A DNA stretch of 14,245 nt from positions 1-14,245 of the forward strand of contig CAJAHC010000668.1 in NCBI GenBank assembly GCA_903939355.1, written 5' to 3'. The notes beneath the pieces are model-generated. The model saw only the letters and a list, made by a program, of their open reading frames with translations, ran no database searches and was not told the DNA's origin. The stretch's first letter is position 1; each line of letters opens with the position of its first letter. The translations under genes were made by a program, and so were the position numbers. Source of the DNA: an uncultured Methylococcaceae bacterium. Its GTDB lineage: Bacteria > Pseudomonadota > Gammaproteobacteria > Methylococcales > Methylomonadaceae. Shown here one piece after another: positions 7,962 to 14,245 of the stretch.

Positions 7962-8007
7962 AAGAAGGAGGCGTTTTAAGCAAACAGCGTTCGATAGGAT
8001 GGGTTAC

Positions 8008-8400
8008 TTATTTTGCAGGAACAAGCTCAAATATAATTAATTCAGCGGGAGTTTCATTTATATTTTCAACCGACATTAAATCTCCTGACTCCCAAAACAC
8101 ATCACCTGAAGAGTAGGTATTAGCCTTACCACCCTCTATAACTTTAAGCGACCCTTTTACAACATAACGCGGACCTGGCCCTTCATGAGTATGCCACGGT
8201 GTTTTAAAAGCAGGAGGGAATACAACTCGTATAACTTTCGTATTTACTGCATTATTCGGTAATACAATATTTTTTTCCAATAAGACTGACTTATTGAAAT
8301 GATGGCTTTCTTGAGCTAAAACAATTTTTCCATTGATAAACAGTCCGATGATAATCATCGCCAAGACTTTAAGTGGAATGATGGATATTAATTTAAGCAT
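8008..8400 (-). CDS. Exported small cupin-domain protein
   Basis: The 130-residue product has a Sec signal peptide (hydrophobic core about 5-25, cleavage probably after VLA at 29) and a single cupin beta-barrel, so it should act in the periplasm. Cupin motif 1 is PWHTHEGPGPRYVVKG with H70 and H72 as metal ligands; the usual Glu is replaced around R78. Motif 2 is GDVFWESGDLMSVEN (99-113), where the position normally held by His is M109. E104 may take part in metal binding. Substrate and reaction are unknown. The ATG at 8400 has an AGAGGA ribosome site. It is a single gene, separated by 467 bp from the sigma gene downstream and expressed from a promoter with a G tract (8490-8519). Confidence 0.82.
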   Translation of the reverse strand: MLKLISIIPLKVLAMIIIGLFINGKIVLAQESHHFNKSVLLEKNIVLPNNAVNTKVIRVVFPPAFKTPWHTHEGPGPRYVVKGSLKVIEGGKANTYSSGDVFWESGDLMSVENINETPAELIIFELVPAK

Positions 8401-8489
8401 TTTTACTGTCCTCTCGATTAAAAAATTAGATTTTATGCGATTTATTATAATCTTTTTTACTCCTATAGCTTTATTTAGCAGGCTATTTG

Positions 8490-8519
8490 AATATAGTACC
8501 CCCCCCCTAAATCAGTCAA
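8490..8519 (-). promoter_or_regulatory. Cupin promoter with nine-G spacer tract (candidate phase-variable promoter)
   Basis: On the minus strand -35 TTGACT (8519-8514) and -10 TATATT (8495-8490), each 5 of 6 to consensus, are separated by 18 nt that include nine consecutive G (8507-8499). The -10 ends 90 bp before the cupin start. Known phase-variable promoters such as meningococcal porA use a poly-G spacer whose slippage moves the boxes between good and bad spacing. Loss of one G would give the optimal 17 nt here. Confidence 0.6.
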
Positions 8520-8584
8520 TAGCGCTAACGTACACCTGAAATATAAAACTCCTTAGCAAGCGCAGGTCTGCTTATCTATTTATA

Positions 8585-8598
8585 AGATATATATATCT
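8585..8598. repeat. 14-bp perfect AT palindrome
   Basis: AGATATATATATCT is its own reverse complement. It lies between the cupin promoter and the candidate RNA gene and could be an activator site for either, or simply low-complexity AT sequence. Confidence 0.25.
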
Positions 8599-8644
8599 AT
8601 TTTAATCATTTTATTAATTGCAAAATACATACTAAGATAATTTA

Positions 8645-8756
8645 CAAATGTGGGAAACCACACTTAACTGCCAACAACTTAATATAAGGGATTATTTAAG
8701 TTAATACTCCTACCAACAGGGATGTTTTTATGGCGAGTATCATGCTCGCTTTTTTT
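8645..8756 (+). ncRNA. Candidate CsrA/RsmA-binding small RNA or leader RNA
   Basis: Three consecutive hairpins each present GGGA, then an intrinsic terminator follows. Hairpin 1 is TGTGG-GAAA-CCACA (8649-8662). Hairpin 2 has a 9-bp stem with one bulge and loop TAAGGGAT (8676-8702). Hairpin 3 is AACA-GGGA-TGTT (8715-8726), and its ACAGGGATGT matches the published CsrA SELEX consensus RUACARGGAUGU at its last ten positions. Size and plan resemble RsmY/RsmZ, but only three GGA sites are present and no convincing promoter is seen; GATAAT at 8636-8641 is a possible -10. It may instead be a terminated leader of the EAL gene. Confidence 0.4.
8733..8756 (+). terminator. Intrinsic terminator upstream of the EAL-like gene
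   Basis: GCGAG (8733-8737) pairs with CTCGC (8745-8749), extendable by a T-G and an A-T pair, and is followed by seven T (8750-8756). It points along the plus strand 54 bp before an ATG although no plus-strand gene precedes it, which implies a short transcript ending here or conditional termination before the EAL gene. Confidence 0.7.
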
Positions 8757-8810
8757 CGCCACCCACTCTACCACTCATATTAGTGAATAATTGCGAATTA
8801 GAGAAATATT

Positions 8811-9698
8811 ATGCCTATACAAGAACTAGTTGAATACTTTAACGATCGACTCGAACGTGAACATCAATCTCGCTTTCGACCTTTTATTTTAAAAGAAGGA
8901 AAAGCCATTGGACTTTTTGGACCTATTCGAATAGAGAGTATATTTTCACCGCTACGTCTGACATTAAAACCTGAAGTTATTGTCGGCCATACAGCTCATA
9001 TCAGTGTCTCACCCAACAAAATATCCCCTTTATATACAAACGAAATTGAAACGTTGTTAGCCGATAATAGTGGACCTGCAGGGGATTTTGACTCCATTAT
9101 CAATTTCGATCGCTTATCACGCACTTTACATATGCTAAATTACTTAGTGTTGGCACACTTACAAGGCGTCTTATTTTTAGAAGTTGACCCTCGACATATT
9201 TTAGGCATTAAACTAGATCATGGCGCTTACTTTGAAGATGTGATTAGACAATGTGGATTAGAAACAAAAAATGTCGCCATAGTCTTAGCAGTAAACAGTC
9301 AATATGCCCCTTATCATAAAGAACTGATAAATGGCCTGAGTAACTATAAACACAGAGGCTATCAAATTGCCCTTAAGCTGGATTATCTGAGTCAAAAAAC
9401 GGAGGCATCTGATTTAATAAGAAAGGTATCTCCAAATTATGTCAGCCTATCAGCACAGAATATGGAAGACCAAGACCATGACCATAACTTATTGACAAGA
9501 TTAACCCAATTTACAGCGCTAGTAGAGTTATCAGGTGGGCAAAGCATCTTGCATCAGATAAATGACAAAAAATCTGATTCACTAGCACGAAATACGCATT
9601 TTAATGTTGTCGAGGGAGATTATTACAAAACAATTCCACTAGATTATTTTAGTCATTCACCACTTGATCAGTATGGTTTGGAGGTCAGTTATTTGTAA
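8811..9698 (+). CDS. Catalytically degenerate EAL-domain protein
   Basis: This 295-residue cytoplasmic protein has the EAL-domain fold but not its c-di-GMP phosphodiesterase residues. Recognisable blocks are GVLFLEVDPRHILGIK with DHGAYFEDVIRQCGLE (119-151, cf. FLNVHPR...GL in active EALs), NYKHRGYQIALKLDY (178-192), SPNYVSLS (207-214), LVELSGG (237-243) and VVEGDYYKTIP (266-276, cf. QGYYFGKP). The EAL signature is TAH near 61-63, DDFG became KLDY, the metal-ligand Asn of the first block is Glu, and the KLD Lys is Ser. It is probably a regulator or ligand sensor, as degenerate YdiV and CsrD are; this is inference. The ribosome site is weak (GAG, 8801). It is preceded by a terminator and a candidate Csr-type RNA. 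Confidence 0.75.
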   Translation: MPIQELVEYFNDRLEREHQSRFRPFILKEGKAIGLFGPIRIESIFSPLRLTLKPEVIVGHTAHISVSPNKISPLYTNEIETLLADNSGPAGDFDSIINFDRLSRTLHMLNYLVLAHLQGVLFLEVDPRHILGIKLDHGAYFEDVIRQCGLETKNVAIVLAVNSQYAPYHKELINGLSNYKHRGYQIALKLDYLSQKTEASDLIRKVSPNYVSLSAQNMEDQDHDHNLLTRLTQFTALVELSGGQSILHQINDKKSDSLARNTHFNVVEGDYYKTIPLDYFSHSPLDQYGLEVSYL

Positions 9699-9789
9699 AT
9701 CTGCAGGTAGAATTCTTTAATGACTAACTCATAAGGTTACTCTGCTATCTTAATTGAACAATAAATCATTTGTATTCATTAGTGTTGCC

Positions 9790-9819
9790 TTGTGGTCAAT
9801 GCAATACTTATCGTATAGT
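9790..9819 (+). promoter_or_regulatory. Candidate promoter of ald
   Basis: -35 TTGTGG (9790-9795), an 18-nt spacer and -10 TATAGT (9814-9819) would start transcription near 9826, about 45 nt before ATG 9871. This placement supports the 9871 start: the upstream TTG at 9754 would lie outside the transcript. Confidence 0.45.
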
Positions 9820-9836
9820 GCTAAAGTTATTGCATT
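9798..9836. promoter_or_regulatory. Inverted repeat around the ald -10 box (candidate operator)
   Basis: AATGCAATA (9798-9806) and TATTGCATT (9828-9836) form a perfect 9-bp inverted repeat with a 21-nt spacer that contains the -10 box. Half-site centres are 30 bp apart, about three helical turns, so one dimer or two could bind the same face. Alanine dehydrogenase genes are often controlled by Lrp/AsnC-type AldR, but no regulator gene is present here. Confidence 0.4.
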
Positions 9837-9870
9837 TGAGTCACCCCTATCGACAATTTGGAACTACATC

Positions 9871-10980
9871 ATGCGCATCGGATTACCTAAAGAAATTAAA
9901 GATAATGAAAGTCGTGTAGGAATGACACCTGGCGCAGTTAAGGCCTTGACCAAACGAGGCCATAAGGTGCTTGTAGAAAAGAGTGCCGGAGTTGAAAGTT
10001 CAATTTCAGATGAGGAATATCAAGCTGCTGGCGCTGATATTGTTCCTTATGCTGAGGATGCATGGTCTGCAGACATGGTTGTTAAAGTTAAAGAACCCAT
10101 TGCTACTGAATATAACTATTTACGCCAGGACTTAATCCTTTTTACTTATTTACATCTGGCTTCTGACAAGCCACTCACCGAAGCACTGTTAGCAAGTGGT
10201 ACAACGGGTATCGCGTATGAAACCGTTCAAACTGCTAATGGTCAGCTACCTTTATTAACGCCAATGAGTGAAGTAGCAGGACGAATGGCAACGCAAGTGG
10301 GCGCCACCTATTTGCAAAAATCTCATGGAGGAAGAGGCGTGTTAATGGGAGGCGTTCCAGGTGTTGCTCCTGCAAATGTCGTCATATTAGGAGCCGGTAT
10401 TGTCGGTACCAATGCAGCAAGGGTAGCGGTTGGTTTAGGCGCACATGTCACAGTATTAGATATTAGTCATGACCGCCTAAAATATCTGGATGATATTTAT
10501 AGGGGGCATTTACAAACGCGTATCAGTGATGAATATAATATCGAGGATGTGATATGCGAAGCTGATTTGGTTATTGGTGCCGTATTAATCCCGGGCGGAC
10601 GCGCACCTTGGTTGATTACCCGCAACATGTTACCTACCATGCGAAAAGGCTCTGTTATTGTTGATGTAGCAGTTGATCAGGGAGGGTGTGTAGAGACTAC
10701 TCGAGCGACAACCCATAGTAACCCGACTTTTGAAATTGATGGTGTAGTACATTATTGTGTCGCCAACATGCCTGGCGCAGTGCCGCGGACCAGTACTTTT
10801 GCTCTTAATAACCAAACCGCCGTCTATACGCTACATTTAGCTAACGAAGGACTCGATGCAGTACGTAAAGATACTGCCTTACAACTTGGGCTTAACACCT
10901 ATCAGGGTGCAATAACACATCCAGCTGTAGCTGAGGCTTTTGTTTTAAATTATAGCAATCCGTTATCAGCCTTAGCTTAA
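9871..10980 (+). CDS. ald: Alanine dehydrogenase
   Basis: The 369-residue cytoplasmic enzyme interconverts L-alanine and pyruvate plus ammonia using NAD(H), usually as a homohexamer. From [10 protein letters not shown] the length fits the family (about 370). Substrate and catalytic residues expected from the Mycobacterium enzyme are all seen: R15, K74 in KVKEP, H95 in YLHLA, and D269 in VDQGGC. The NAD fold has GAGIVG at 174-179 and D197 at the end of strand 2. [13 protein letters not shown] and [14 protein letters not shown] are further family blocks. ATG 9871 was preferred over TTG 9754 because the 39 upstream residues do not belong to the family and a promoter sits in that stretch. It stands alone, 172 bp after the EAL gene, with its own promoter and candidate operator. 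Confidence 0.95.
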   Translation: MRIGLPKEIKDNESRVGMTPGAVKALTKRGHKVLVEKSAGVESSISDEEYQAAGADIVPYAEDAWSADMVVKVKEPIATEYNYLRQDLILFTYLHLASDKPLTEALLASGTTGIAYETVQTANGQLPLLTPMSEVAGRMATQVGATYLQKSHGGRGVLMGGVPGVAPANVVILGAGIVGTNAARVAVGLGAHVTVLDISHDRLKYLDDIYRGHLQTRISDEYNIEDVICEADLVIGAVLIPGGRAPWLITRNMLPTMRKGSVIVDVAVDQGGCVETTRATTHSNPTFEIDGVVHYCVANMPGAVPRTSTFALNNQTAVYTLHLANEGLDAVRKDTALQLGLNTYQGAITHPAVAEAFVLNYSNPLSALA

Positions 10981-11290
10981 GGGTATTTTGATAGCTAGAT
11001 CATAGATAAAAATATGTAGCATCGATTAGTCCTGATAATCAGCCAATTAATAGCATCGAATTCTGTTGGGCATGAACAATTATGTTTGGTATTCGATATT
11101 ATCGATTTATAAGCTAGTAACCTCTAATAATAGCGTTTGATTAAAATAATTATGCCCTTAAGGTATAAGCAAACTCAGTAAACTACTGGTAGTTTTCGAT
11201 AGGCAATGGGTCATAGATATTTTTCTTAATAAGAACTTAATATATTTCTGTTCTAATCATTAATGTCAATTCTGTAATGAGGAGATGATC
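10981..11290. other. Intergenic region between ald and the hydroxylase gene
   Basis: About 310 bp hold no gene. A weak AAACTA-CTGG-TAGTTT hairpin with a T run (11180-11196) could be a poor plus-strand terminator. A small TCGAT/ATCGA hairpin lies near 11094-11106. TAGCATCGA occurs twice directly. A GAGGAG ribosome site at 11279-11284 fixes the downstream start at 11291. No clear promoter is seen. Confidence 0.4.
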
Positions 11291-12241
11291 ATGTTAAATG
11301 AACTTAATTCGTCAATAACTTTACTTGAATACTATCTTACTTGGTTAATAAAGCTATCGTCAGGAAGCCTAGCATCCTACATCCTGATTATGTTTTTTAT
11401 GCTCTTGGTCGTTTTAGAGCTTAATTCTCCTAGAGAGAAGCTGAGCATAACTCAGGCACAGTCATCTTATCAGGCGAATATCAAACTATTTGTTTTTAAT
11501 AACATAGTCATTTCGCTATTGTCTATTCCCTCGCTGCTGTTGTTAGCTAGCCATTATGCAGATAAGGGCTTACTCAGCACGATTTCAAACCCCATAGAGA
11601 AGGCCTTCATTTCATTCTTAGCGATGGATTTGATGCTGTATTGCCTGCATAAAGCCTGTCACCACTTTGATTGCTTATGGATGCTGCACAAAGTGCATCA
11701 CAACGATCCTTATTTAAATGTAACTACGGCTTTCCGGCTGCATTTCTTGGAAATAGTGCTCATCACTGGTATGAAAGCGTTACTAGTACTGGTGTTAGGA
11801 ATAGAAAAAACATGGCTACTTGCAAACGAGGCCGTAATTGCTTTTTTTATCATGCCGCATCACAGCAATATTGTATTGCTAGCTGAACAATTATTAGGCT
11901 GGCTCATCATCACTCCTTATTTAAATCGCGCGCACCATTCAACTTTACGTAATGAACATGACCGTAATTATGGTGCTGTATTGTCATTATGGGATCGCTT
12001 ATTTGGAACACTAACTGAGCTCACACCTAAGGAAGTCGGTGTACAAGGCTATGTGTCGCAAGATTTTATCGACCTGATAAGCTGCGGCTTGACAATCAGA
12101 GACAAAAAATCACCCTGTCAAACTGCCAATCTGGATCAAATGATTGCTGAAGCCGCTTATTACAAAGCTGAAAAGCGTGGCTTTTATCCAGGCCATGACC
12201 TTCAAGATTGGTTAGATGCAAAAAGAGAAATGATCGGCTAG
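11291..12241 (+). CDS. Membrane fatty acid hydroxylase/sterol desaturase family protein with DUF2934-like tail
   Basis: The 316-residue integral membrane protein carries the histidine clusters of the di-iron hydroxylase superfamily (numbered from 11291): HKACHH 120-125, HKVHHND 133-139, PHHS 189-192, and RAHHST...NEHDRNYG 214-228. Several hydrophobic helices lie at about 24-44, 66-86, 104-119, 153-170 and 195-210. Family members hydroxylate or desaturate lipids, sterols or carotenoids; the substrate here is unknown. The last 38 residues (NLDQMIAEAAYYKAEKRGF...DWLDAKREM) look like a DUF2934 segment, an unusual addition. ATG 11291 is chosen over 11285 because the GAGGAG site ends right at 11284, leaving 6 nt to 11291. 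It ends 50 bp from the convergent lipoprotein gene. Confidence 0.85.
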   Translation: MLNELNSSITLLEYYLTWLIKLSSGSLASYILIMFFMLLVVLELNSPREKLSITQAQSSYQANIKLFVFNNIVISLLSIPSLLLLASHYADKGLLSTISNPIEKAFISFLAMDLMLYCLHKACHHFDCLWMLHKVHHNDPYLNVTTAFRLHFLEIVLITGMKALLVLVLGIEKTWLLANEAVIAFFIMPHHSNIVLLAEQLLGWLIITPYLNRAHHSTLRNEHDRNYGAVLSLWDRLFGTLTELTPKEVGVQGYVSQDFIDLISCGLTIRDKKSPCQTANLDQMIAEAAYYKAEKRGFYPGHDLQDWLDAKREMIG

Positions 12242-12291
12242 ATTTATCGCCAGGAACAAGTAATAAAATAGACTGAATTTAAATTACTCAA

Positions 12292-12705
12292 TTAGTTGCC
12301 CGGACTACCAAAATCAGCAATTTTTTGCTGTTGAAGTACGCCTTGGTACTTATTATAAGTCTCTTCACTACCCCAATAAAAACAATCACAGTCCTCAATA
12401 TCAACAAATATATAATAAGTCCCACTCTTTAATTTATCATCATCAGTCAAAATATTTAGATGAGAAAGTGTATCAGGCGTGTTTGCCAGTTTAATAAGGT
12501 CTTCCTGTTTGAACGTCTTAAGATAGGCTAAATTTTCAGGGCCACTGGAGAATATCTGCTTAAAACCTGCTTGCACTAATAGGATTTCTTTATCTTGAAC
12601 CTGCTCTTTTTTAAGAAAAGCACAGGCCGAGAAAAGTCCGCTAACCATAGCGATACTCAAAACGGTTGCAATTTGTTTAGTCCTTCCTTTTGTTGCAGTG
12701 TTCAT
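12292..12705 (-). CDS. Small lipoprotein with conserved CxC motif, function unknown
   Basis: The 137-residue product (ATG 12705; GTG 12708 is an equally spaced alternative after GAGG) has a positively charged start, a hydrophobic stretch and the lipobox LFSAC with C28 as the lipidated cysteine. The next residues are AFLKK, without Asp at +2, which favours outer-membrane sorting. The mature part contains GTYYIFVDIEDCDCFYWGSEETYNKYQ (two parts: GTYYIFVDIED, then CDCFYWGSEETYNKYQ), with C106 and C108. I recall similar D/P-x-C-x-C-[LF]-Y-x-G-x-x-x-x-Y patterns in small uncharacterised proteobacterial proteins, but no function. It starts 44 bp after the cysA stop on the same strand, so it may be transcribed with the sulfate importer. 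Confidence 0.75.
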   Translation of the reverse strand: MNTATKGRTKQIATVLSIAMVSGLFSACAFLKKEQVQDKEILLVQAGFKQIFSSGPENLAYLKTFKQEDLIKLANTPDTLSHLNILTDDDKLKSGTYYIFVDIEDCDCFYWGSEETYNKYQGVLQQQKIADFGSPGN

Positions 12706-12748
12706 CACTTACTACCTCGATGTTGTCAGAAATGTTAAAAAGTTATAA

Positions 12749-13795
12749 TTAGTGAAACCAATGTGCTTGGCGTATAGTTAAATTTACCCTGTCACCTCTA
12801 GTCAAATCCAGTTCTTTAAATTTGTCATTAGGTAACTCAGCAAATACTGAAGCATCCGATGAGCCATTAACATTATTTTTGACTAATTCGATTCGGATAA
12901 GCGCTCCCAAATGTTGCCAATCTTTAAGGGTGGCGAGAGCTTTAGCAGTGTCTATTGATTTCTTAATGATGATGTCATGGGGGCGGACATGGGCAATTTT
13001 CTCTCCCTGCTTAGGCGTTAACAAACCGGCTGTTTGCAACCAGTCGGCATCATGCTCATCCAAATCAAAAACATTAGTTTGTCCTATAAAACGCGACACA
13101 AATGCATTGGCCGGATGGTCATAGATTTGACTGGGCGTACCTTGTTGTTCAATACGGCCATGATTTAAAACAACTACTTGACTAGCAACCTCCATAGCTT
13201 CTTCCTGATCATGCGTAACAAAGATGCTGGTTACATTCAATTCATGATGCAGATTTCGTAACCATTGCCGTAAATCTTTACGAACACTGGCATCAAGCGC
13301 GCCAAAAGGCTCATCCAACAATAAGACTGAAGGTTCTACGGCCAAAGCTCTAGCCAAGGCAATACGTTGTCGCTGACCGCCAGACAACTGATCAGGATAG
13401 CGGTTATGTAACCAATCGAGTTGTACCAATTCAAGCAAGGCATGAACTTTTTTACTAATAACCTCATTACTGGGTCTGATATTACGTGGTTTAACTCTTA
13501 AGCCAAAAGCAACATTTTCAAAGACAGTCATATGACGAAAAAGTGCATAGTGTTGAAAAACAAAACCTATGCCACGGTCACTGACATTTTGATCGGTTTT
13601 ATCTTGTCCATTTATAACTACCTTACCTTTATCAGTACGCTCCAGTCCTGCAATGATACGTAATAGGGTTGTTTTACCACACCCCGAAGGACCCAACAAG
13701 GCGACCAGCTCACCTTCCGGAACCTCAAGATTAATATGGTTTAGTGCCGAAAAAGCGCCAAAATTTTTACTGATATCGAAAAGTGAAATGCCCAT
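12749..13795 (-). CDS. cysA: Sulfate/thiosulfate ABC importer ATP-binding protein CysA
   Basis: This 348-residue ATPase powers uptake of sulfate and thiosulfate through the CysT/CysW channel at the inner membrane. Walker A GPSGCGKT is at 35-42, Q-loop [14 protein letters not shown] with Q81, ABC signature LSGGQRQR at 137-144, Walker B VLLLDEP at 157-163, and switch H195 in VTHDQEEA. The C-terminal domain from about 235 (RPHDIIIKK at 271-279) is TOBE-like. [11 protein letters not shown] and the sequence throughout the ATPase core are close to E. coli CysA (365 residues), which separates it from spermidine or maltose ATPases. ATG 13795 has only a weak GAGA site. cysW lies 86 bp upstream on the same strand, confirming the assignment; the gap holds a palindrome. 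Confidence 0.93.
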   Translation of the reverse strand: MGISLFDISKNFGAFSALNHINLEVPEGELVALLGPSGCGKTTLLRIIAGLERTDKGKVVINGQDKTDQNVSDRGIGFVFQHYALFRHMTVFENVAFGLRVKPRNIRPSNEVISKKVHALLELVQLDWLHNRYPDQLSGGQRQRIALARALAVEPSVLLLDEPFGALDASVRKDLRQWLRNLHHELNVTSIFVTHDQEEAMEVASQVVVLNHGRIEQQGTPSQIYDHPANAFVSRFIGQTNVFDLDEHDADWLQTAGLLTPKQGEKIAHVRPHDIIIKKSIDTAKALATLKDWQHLGALIRIELVKNNVNGSSDASVFAELPNDKFKELDLTRGDRVNLTIRQAHWFH

Positions 13796-13840
13796 AATAA
13801 ATTCTCAAAAATTAAATCATTAAACTAACTTATCTAACTA

Positions 13841-13856
13841 GGGCAATTAATTGCCC
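13841..13856. promoter_or_regulatory. 16-bp perfect palindrome between cysW and cysA
   Basis: GGGCAATTAATTGCCC reads the same on both strands. It lies inside a wider 8-bp inverted repeat AACTAACT (13823-13830) / AGTTAGTT (13876-13883). It could be an intercistronic hairpin that stabilises or attenuates message between the two genes, or an operator for cysA. No U run follows on the minus strand. Confidence 0.4.
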
Positions 13857-13881
13857 GATTATTGCTAGTCCATACAGTTAG

Positions 13882-14245
13882 TTATCGCTTAGCTTGCTTC
13901 CATTTCAAGACGGTTGTTAGAACCAATGTAACAATTGCTAATGCTGCCAGAATAGAGGCGCTGGCAAAAGCACCGACTACGTCATAGTCGTCATAACTGA
14001 CTTCTACATGTAATGGTAGGGTATTAGTCATGCCTCTAATATGTCCAGACACTACGGAAACCGCCCCAAACTCCCCCATCGCTCTGGCGTTACAGAGTAA
14101 AACGCCATACAGCAATGCCCACTTGATATTAGGTAGGGTAATCGCGAAAAATGTTTTCCAGCCGCTTGCGCCTAAAGAGAGTGCGGCCTCTTCTTCCTGA
14201 TTACCCATTTCCTGCATGAGTGGTATTAATTGTCTTGCGACAAAA
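13882..14245 (-). CDS. cysW: Sulfate/thiosulfate ABC importer permease CysW (C-terminal part)
   Basis: The frame is open to the window edge: residues FVARQLIPL precede the first internal Met, matching the FVARELVPVM stretch of E. coli CysW, so the true start is outside. The visible 120 residues include the EAA loop that contacts CysA ([16 protein letters not shown] and [13 protein letters not shown]), then [16 protein letters not shown], a hallmark of the CysT/CysW family, and a last membrane helix ([18 protein letters not shown]). With CysT it forms the inner-membrane channel for sulfate. It is followed by cysA in the usual order; cysT and the binding protein are expected upstream beyond the window. 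Confidence 0.92.
   Translation of the reverse strand, partial: FVARQLIPLMQEMGNQEEEAALSLGASGWKTFFAITLPNIKWALLYGVLLCNARAMGEFGAVSVVSGHIRGMTNTLPLHVEVSYDDYDVVGAFASASILAALAIVTLVLTTVLKWKQAKR

Noticed and set aside
8645..8756. Known metabolite riboswitch upstream of the EAL-like gene
   Set aside because: I could not fit the conserved cores of c-di-GMP, guanidine, fluoride, SAM or cobalamin riboswitches. The GGA hairpins fit CsrA binding better.
9754..9870. N-terminal extension of alanine dehydrogenase from TTG 9754
   Set aside because: The 39 residues are not part of the family, and the stretch holds a good promoter whose start point would fall downstream of the TTG.
889..14245. Sulfatase and CysWA as one sulfate-scavenging operon
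   Set aside because: They are about 10 kb apart, on opposite strands, with unrelated genes between. Functional linkage is only conceivable.

Overview
The window looks like a chromosomal stretch of an AT-rich Gram-negative bacterium, most likely a gammaproteobacterium. This rests on RpoD-like sigma region 2 and 4 motifs, a gammaproteobacterial-type CysA/CysW pair, an E. coli-length FtsH, and secreted proteins with Sec or lipoprotein signals. A methylotrophic or aquatic lineage (Methylococcales-like) is my guess from general protein flavour only. No tRNA, rRNA, CRISPR array or phage gene is visible.

Layout. (1) At 1-392 is the C-terminal end of a TPR protein. (2) At 808-3330 a secreted formylglycine-type sulfatase (889-3264) is bracketed by two 46-bp, 85 % identical hairpin repeats. 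(3) At 3335-4068 is a gene-poor stretch with a 59-codon IS3-family transposase remnant and a strong bidirectional terminator. (4) On the minus strand are an RpoD-like alternative sigma factor (7540-6161) and, 172 bp downstream, ftsH (5988-4069). The sigma gene has a good promoter whose -35 box lies inside a repeated AAGTATTGTC(C)AA box. (5) Also on the minus strand is an exported cupin (8400-8008), apparently driven by a promoter with nine consecutive G in its -35/-10 spacer, the architecture of phase-variable promoters. (6) On the plus strand a candidate CsrA/RsmA-binding small RNA or leader with an intrinsic terminator (about 8645-8756) precedes a catalytically degenerate EAL-domain protein (8811-9698). 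Alanine dehydrogenase ald (9871-10980) and a membrane fatty-acid-hydroxylase-type di-iron protein carrying a C-terminal DUF2934-like segment (11291-12241) follow. (7) On the minus strand at the right edge are sulfate/thiosulfate importer genes cysW (partial) and cysA, followed by a small lipoprotein with a CxC motif.

How it fits together. The centre (4-10 kb) is rich in regulation: a second sigma factor beside the membrane protease of the family that degrades RpoH in E. coli, a likely on/off promoter, a possible Csr-type RNA and a dead EAL protein. The edges concern sulfur: an exported sulfatase could release sulfate that CysTWA imports, although the two loci are about 10 kb apart and on opposite strands, so this link is only inference. 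The best leads are the poly-G promoter, the CsrA-site RNA next to the degenerate EAL gene, and the sigma/FtsH pair.
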